Shown here: positions 5,446-8,616 of the stretch, in pieces | Layout: each line of letters begins with the position of its first letter | Numbering within the stretch: the first letter of the stretch is position 1 | Assembly: GCA_002254595.1 (NCBI GenBank) | Contig: NJEH01000030.1 | Span: 1 to 8,616 of the forward strand | Direction of reading: 5' to 3' | Length of the DNA stretch: 8,616 bases | From: Thermofilum sp. ex4484_15 | GTDB lineage: Archaea > Thermoproteota > Thermoprotei > Thermofilales > EX4484-15 | Notes under the pieces: model-generated | Databases searched by the model: none | Told to the model about the DNA's origin: nothing | The model's input: the letters and a program-made list of their open reading frames with translations, nothing else | Position numbers and translations under genes: made by a program

Positions 5446-6624
5446 ATGTCGCTTCATAAATTAAGGATATTAGGGCACATTCCTGTAGTATGGATCTTAT
5501 GGTCCATTTCCTTCTTAATAGTATTTACGGTTTCCCTTTGTAGTCCCTCTATACCTTATATAATTAGGAAGTTCATAGGGGAGGAATTAGTAGTAGCTAC
5601 GGTACTGGGATACCTTAACTCAACTTACAATTTAGCTCGTACTTTAGGTAATGTAGTGGGTGGAGTTTTAACGGATAGATTAGGAGTAGCAAGGGTAATA
5701 ATGCTATCCGTTATACCCTTCCCTCTTTCCTATCTCCTTTACTTAATATCTAACAATTGGTACTATATCCTAATCGGGGAATCGATAGCTGGGATCCTCC
5801 TTGGCCTCTCATTCCCTCCTTTTAACGTTGCGATAGCTAATTTAATCCCTAAATCCTCCAGAGGGATAGGCTACGGATTATTTAACCTTTCCTGGATACT
5901 AAGCCAAATACTTGCGCCGCTAATAGGAGGTTACCTTTCAGATAATGTAAGTTTAAAATATCCTTTCCTCTTATCCTTGGTAATCTCCTTAATTCCTTAC
6001 CCGTTAATGCTTTATATAGCTAAATCCTTATCCGTAGATAAGGAAGGGAGCAGGATAAGCCTAGGGGGATTGGATGTTAAGAGAGATCTTCTAGATTTCT
6101 GCGCTATAAACTTTCTAAATGGGTTAAGTAATGGTATGACCATACCGTTAATTACCATGTTCGTAATGTATGAGTTAAGCGCTTCAGTAAGCGATATGGG
6201 CCTAATATTCTCGCTTAGTTGGGGATTAGCTACAGCTATAGCCCAAGTAGTAGGTGGTAAGCTAGCTGATAGAACAGATAGAAGGAGGCTAATAATGGTT
6301 TGCGTACTTCTATCTATTCCTCCCTACTTGCTTATACCATTCTTCCCTGACCTACTTTACTTCATGGTTTTAATGTCCCTAGTTAGCCTCATAGGTAATA
6401 TGGCCTCACCGGCTTATTCAGCTTGGCTAGTTGATAAATTAGGGGGGAGTAAACTAGGTAAGGGTTTCGGCTTAACTTCAGCTGCCTTTGGTATAGGTTC
6501 CATTTTAGGTCCAGCACTTGGAGGGGCCTTATGGTATTTATTTAAGTTATGGACGCTATTACCTTTCCTTATTGCCTCATTACCCTTCCTTGGCACCCTT
6601 ATATTTGTTTTACATGTAAGGTAA
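5446..6624 (+). CDS. Major facilitator superfamily transporter
   Basis: Inner (only) membrane secondary transporter of the MFS, 392 residues from ATG 5446, with about 12 hydrophobic helices in two halves of six. The first-half motif A GGVLTDRLGVAR (72-83) lies in the loop after helix 2. Its second-half echo GGKLADRTDRRR (270-281) is in the equivalent place. A polar central loop (about 193-215) separates the halves. The glycine-rich GIGSILGPALGG at 349-360 resembles the drug-exporter-like helix 11 region. Extending in frame to GTG 5386 would add a 20-residue basic stretch (412 residues), but a TATA box sits exactly where a leaderless ATG 5446 needs it. Substrate unknown: the motifs suggest a proton-coupled exporter or a sugar/organic-acid carrier without distinguishing them. 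It lies between two broken genes yet is itself intact. Confidence 0.93.
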   Translation: MSLHKLRILGHIPVVWILWSISFLIVFTVSLCSPSIPYIIRKFIGEELVVATVLGYLNSTYNLARTLGNVVGGVLTDRLGVARVIMLSVIPFPLSYLLYLISNNWYYILIGESIAGILLGLSFPPFNVAIANLIPKSSRGIGYGLFNLSWILSQILAPLIGGYLSDNVSLKYPFLLSLVISLIPYPLMLYIAKSLSVDKEGSRISLGGLDVKRDLLDFCAINFLNGLSNGMTIPLITMFVMYELSASVSDMGLIFSLSWGLATAIAQVVGGKLADRTDRRRLIMVCVLLSIPPYLLIPFFPDLLYFMVLMSLVSLIGNMASPAYSAWLVDKLGGSKLGKGFGLTSAAFGIGSILGPALGGALWYLFKLWTLLPFLIASLPFLGTLIFVLHVR

Positions 6625-6639
6625 TATTTAAATTAGTAA

Positions 6640-6649
6640 CTTTATAATT
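6640..6649 (+). promoter_or_regulatory. TATA box for the zinc-finger ORF
   Basis: CTTTATAATT is centred about 23 bases before ATG 6667, fitting a leaderless or near-leaderless transcript. An intact promoter position is notable given the interrupted reading frame that follows. Confidence 0.5.
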
Positions 6650-6666
6650 GAAAAGAGCGATAATCT

Positions 6667-6885
6667 ATGAAAAAGTTATAGGTTAGATGTCCCTTCTGTG
6701 GTTAGGGTAAAGCTTACGAGATCCCCGAGGAGATTTGTAACATTAAAGACGTGTTAAATAGACAGGAAATATGGAATGAAATATCTTCTAACTTAAAGGA
6801 GCATTTAGGTTATTGTAAGGCCGATCGAGAATTTTCCGATGAAGACGTTAAAGAGATTATGGAGAGGTACGGTCGTATAGAATAG
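6667..6885 (+). pseudogene. C2HC zinc-finger protein ORF interrupted by two in-frame TAG codons
   Basis: A frame of 72 codons from ATG 6667 to TAG 6883 that is coherent except for TAG at codon 5 (6679-6681) and codon 13 (6703-6705). It reads MKKL-stop-VRCPFCG-stop-GKAYEIP and continues uninterrupted. Zinc ligands are C8 and C11 in CPFC, and H46 and C50 in HLGYC; the acidic, helical tail resembles other small archaeal zinc fingers. No ATG, GTG or TTG follows until GTG at codon 29, so a downstream start would lose the CxxC. There is no frameshift, and the ligands, stop and upstream TATA box are all in place. Both TAGs are one base from Tyr codons, and Tyr would fit both contexts, though other one-step changes (Trp, Gln, Lys, Glu, Ser, Leu) are possible. 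The simplest reading is a young pseudogene; readthrough is the alternative. TAG is also the apparent terminator of this ORF and of the GTPase. Confidence 0.6.
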
Positions 6886-6991
6886 GTTAAGACTAATATC
6901 TAAGTTCATAGCTTTGATAACCTTTAAGTCGAACCGAGATTTTATCCTAATGAATCACTTATAGGATCCCCCATGCCCCTTCTTACGTAAG

Positions 6992-7066
6992 TGGGCCCGC
7001 CGGGATTCGAACCCGGGACCTGCGGCTCCGAAGGCCGCCGCGCTGTCCTAGCTGCGCTACGGGCCC
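6992..7066 (-). tRNA. tRNA-Arg(TCG), no intron, CCA not encoded
   Basis: Minus-strand cloverleaf: acceptor GGGCCCG/CGGGCCC, D-arm GCGC-AGCTAGGACA-GCGC, and anticodon stem GCGGC/GCCGC with loop CTTCGGA giving anticodon TCG (codon CGA). The variable loop is AGGTC, and T-arm CCGGG-TTCGAAT-CCCGG follows. The discriminator is A, and the next bases read CTT, not CCA, so the CCA must be added after transcription. All stems are perfectly paired. Confidence 0.96.
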
Positions 7067-7086
7067 ATTAAATTTACGAGGAAAGA

Positions 7087-7096
7087 TTTTAAAAAG
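7087..7096. promoter_or_regulatory. Single symmetric TATA box shared by two divergent tRNA genes
   Basis: TTTTAAAAAG contains the palindrome TTTTAAAA. Its centre lies about 25.5 bases from the tRNA-Arg 5' end (7066) and about 27.5 bases from the tRNA-Trp 5' end (7119). Both are the usual archaeal TATA distance. No other AT-rich box fits either gene: TATTAAAATA at 7107-7115 is too close to tRNA-Trp and too far from tRNA-Arg. Confidence 0.65.
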
Positions 7097-7118
7097 ATAC
7101 CTACGTATTAAAATAGTA

Positions 7119-7195
7119 GGGGCCGTGGCCTAGCCAGGAATGGCGTCGGGCTCCAGACCCGAAAGCCAGGGGTTCAAATCCCCTCGGCCCCACCA
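7119..7195 (+). tRNA. tRNA-Trp(CCA), intronless, CCA encoded
   Basis: Cloverleaf on plus: acceptor GGGGCCG/CGGCCCC, a short D stem GCC/GGC, and anticodon stem TCGGG/CCCGA with loop CTCCAGA giving anticodon CCA. The variable loop is AAGCC, T-arm AGGGG-TTCAAAT-CCCCT follows, and the discriminator is A. CCA is encoded at 7193-7195. There is no intron, whereas many archaeal tRNA-Trp genes carry one after position 37. Confidence 0.95.
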
Positions 7196-7230
7196 TCATT
7201 TCTTGGCTAGTAAGGCCTAAGGCAAAACTT

Positions 7231-7239
7231 ATTTATAAT
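7231..7239 (+). promoter_or_regulatory. TATA box for the ChlI-like ATPase gene
   Basis: ATTTATAAT is centred about 26 bases before GTG 7262, predicting transcription from near 7261. This allows either a leaderless GTG 7262 start or a 24-base leader to ATG 7286. AAGGAGAG at 7244-7251 would lie upstream of the transcript and so may be coincidental. Confidence 0.5.
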
Positions 7240-7285
7240 GCATAAGGAGAGATAAAAAGTAGTGCATTACGCTTGGGTTCTCATA

Positions 7286-8616
7286 ATGAAAGTATTACCT
7301 TTTAGCGCCTTCGTAGGAATGGAGGAATTAAAGGAGGCGCTAATGTGCTTAGCTGTCGATCCTAAGATAGGGGGATTATTAATTATAGGGCCTAAGGGAA
7401 CGGGTAAGTCTAGTATAGTAAGGGCCTTCGCAAGGCTCCTACCAGAAATAGAGGTAGTAAAGGGCTGTCCTTTTAATGATGACCCACATAATTATGAGGA
7501 GTTATGTGAAGCTTGCAAAAGGAAATTAGAGGCCGAAGGTGGCTTACCCATTGAACGTAGAAAAATGAGAGTAGTGGATTTACCCATAGGAGCCACCGAG
7601 GACATGGTATTAGGTACCATAAATGTAGAGAGGACGCTTAAGGAAGGGAGGATAGTTTTTGAACCCGGTATATTAGCTAAGGCTAATAGAAATATACTTT
7701 ATATAGACGAAGTTAACTTACTACCCGATCACATAGTGGACAGCATACTAGACGCCGTAGCTTCAGGTTGGAATGTAGTGGAACGGGAGGGTATATCCCT
7801 CAAACACCCTTCGAGGTTCATACTCATAGGGACCATGAACCCCGAAGAGGGAGAGCTTAGACCCCAGTTACTGGATAGGTTCGCTATAAGCGTAAAAGTG
7901 GAGACCATTAGGGATCCTAAATTAAGAGAGGAAATAGTTAGGAGGAATTTAGAATTTGAAGATAATCCTTTAAAGTTCTTAGAGAGATGGGAAAAGTATG
8001 AAAATGAATTAAGAAATAAAATAATAGAAGCTAGGAGGGCATTGAGTAAGGTTAAGATACCTCAAGAGGTTCTTAATCTAATTACGAGCACTTGTAGTAG
8101 ATTAGAGGTAGATGGATATAGGCCAGATATAGTAGCTGTCAAAGTAGCTAGAGCTAGAGCGGCCCTACATGGTAGGGATGTAGTTAAGGAGGAGGATGCC
8201 CTGGTAGCTTTAAATCTTTCTTTAGCACATAGGACCAGGGCTGGCGGCCTTAAGCCTCCTCCTACTCAGGAGGAAATAAAAAGAGCGGCCCTCATGACCT
8301 TCTCTCCTTCAAGGAGTAAAGGTAAGGGAAAGAGCGAGATAAGGCTTAAGAGCAGCCATAGTTTTTTTCGTAGTATAAGAAAGGGATCCTCAGGTAAACT
8401 TCATAAAATTTTAGGGCTCTTAGGGCTTTTAGCCTTAATTTGGCTATTTACGCAGAACTTTACCTTAGCCTTGCTAGTATTGCTGCTATCATTATTACTA
8501 AGTCTTTTCGGTAGGAGGAGGACCTATTACGAGGAGGGCACCTCCCTTAAGGGTAAGAGAAGTATTTTAGTACTACCTTCAACTAACAGCATAACTGGTA
8601 AGAACTTCCTAATAAA
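7286..8616 (+). CDS. ChlI/BchI-type magnesium chelatase-like AAA+ ATPase with C-terminal membrane hairpin (3' end outside window)
   Basis: AAA+ ATPase of the ChlI/BchI family, 443 codons seen. FSAFVGMEELKEALM opens the domain. Walker A GPKGTGKS is at 35-42. A Cys-containing insert GCPFN...CEAC (60-77) is typical of archaeal members. Walker B ILYIDE is at 137-142, sensor 1 GTMNPEEGELRPQLLDRF at 182-199 with candidate arginine finger R198, and the helical lid spans about 255-315. After the usual lid end (HRTR, 315-318) comes a basic linker. Two hydrophobic stretches then follow (about 374-389 and 392-408) with a short QNF turn, then RRR, which looks like a membrane hairpin with both ends in the cytoplasm. 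The frame is still open at the edge. Start alternatives are ATG 7286 or GTG 7262 (eight extra residues), the latter better placed for the TATA box. Bacteriochlorophyll synthesis is not implied: such ATPases in archaea are of unresolved role, possibly metal insertion or MoxR-like remodelling. The membrane segment is unusual. Confidence 0.92.
   Translation, partial: MKVLPFSAFVGMEELKEALMCLAVDPKIGGLLIIGPKGTGKSSIVRAFARLLPEIEVVKGCPFNDDPHNYEELCEACKRKLEAEGGLPIERRKMRVVDLPIGATEDMVLGTINVERTLKEGRIVFEPGILAKANRNILYIDEVNLLPDHIVDSILDAVASGWNVVEREGISLKHPSRFILIGTMNPEEGELRPQLLDRFAISVKVETIRDPKLREEIVRRNLEFEDNPLKFLERWEKYENELRNKIIEARRALSKVKIPQEVLNLITSTCSRLEVDGYRPDIVAVKVARARAALHGRDVVKEEDALVALNLSLAHRTRAGGLKPPPTQEEIKRAALMTFSPSRSKGKGKSEIRLKSSHSFFRSIRKGSSGKLHKILGLLGLLALIWLFTQNFTLALLVLLLSLLLSLFGRRRTYYEEGTSLKGKRSILVLPSTNSITGKNFLI

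Noticed and set aside
6414..6596. Minus-strand ORF of 60 codons
   Set aside because: Antisense to the last helices of the MFS transporter; proline/lysine-rich shadow translation.
6667..6885. Global TAG-to-sense genetic code in this organism
   Set aside because: TAG ends the GTPase after a complete TGS domain and apparently ends the split exported protein, so any readthrough would have to be local.
1..8616. CRISPR array, transposon or phage-like module
   Set aside because: No regularly spaced repeats, transposase-like ORF, terminal inverted repeats or attachment-site duplication beside the tRNA genes could be found by reading.

Overview
The window looks like chromosomal DNA of a thermophilic archaeon of the Thermoproteota (Crenarchaeota) grade. 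The evidence is a two-domain CDC48/VAT ATPase, an Orc1/Cdc6 initiator, an intron-containing tRNA-Ser, AT-rich TATA boxes 25-30 bases ahead of genes, GGAGG/GGTGAT-type ribosome binding sites on some genes and apparently leaderless starts on others, and heavy use of AGG, ATA and TTA codons. The species cannot be named from the sequence alone.

Left third (1-3055, minus strand): a likely operon of a DRG/OBG-like GTPase with a C-terminal TGS domain, followed 34 bases later by the CDC48-type unfoldase. CDC48 runs off the left edge inside its second AAA+ domain. Upstream and divergent (3126-3410, plus) is a small cysteine-rich ORF. It has a textbook ribosome binding site but only a CTG codon in the start position, and its frame runs into an antisense tRNA-Ser gene and stops inside that tRNA's intron.

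Middle (3343-4777): tRNA-Ser(CGA) on the minus strand, then an orc1/cdc6 gene on the plus strand whose best start is GTG 3584. No origin recognition boxes are evident beside it.

Right of centre (4847-6885): a degenerate-looking accessory stretch on the plus strand. It holds an exported protein split by a single frameshift at about 5029-5033, an intact 12-TM MFS transporter, and a small C2HC zinc-finger ORF interrupted by two in-frame TAG codons but otherwise intact.

Right end (6992-8616): tRNA-Arg(TCG) and tRNA-Trp(CCA) are divergent and appear to share one symmetric TATA box. Then comes a ChlI/BchI-type AAA+ ATPase with an unusual C-terminal membrane hairpin; it runs off the right edge.

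Most genes are housekeeping: proteostasis, translation, replication initiation and tRNA. The most intriguing points are the TAG-interrupted zinc finger, the CTG-start cysteine-rich ORF ending in an antisense tRNA intron, the membrane-anchored chelatase-type ATPase, the degenerate G3 motif of the GTPase, and repeated use of single central TATA elements between divergent genes. No stretch over 300 bases lacks a gene. In 4778-4846 and 6886-6991 I see nothing convincing.
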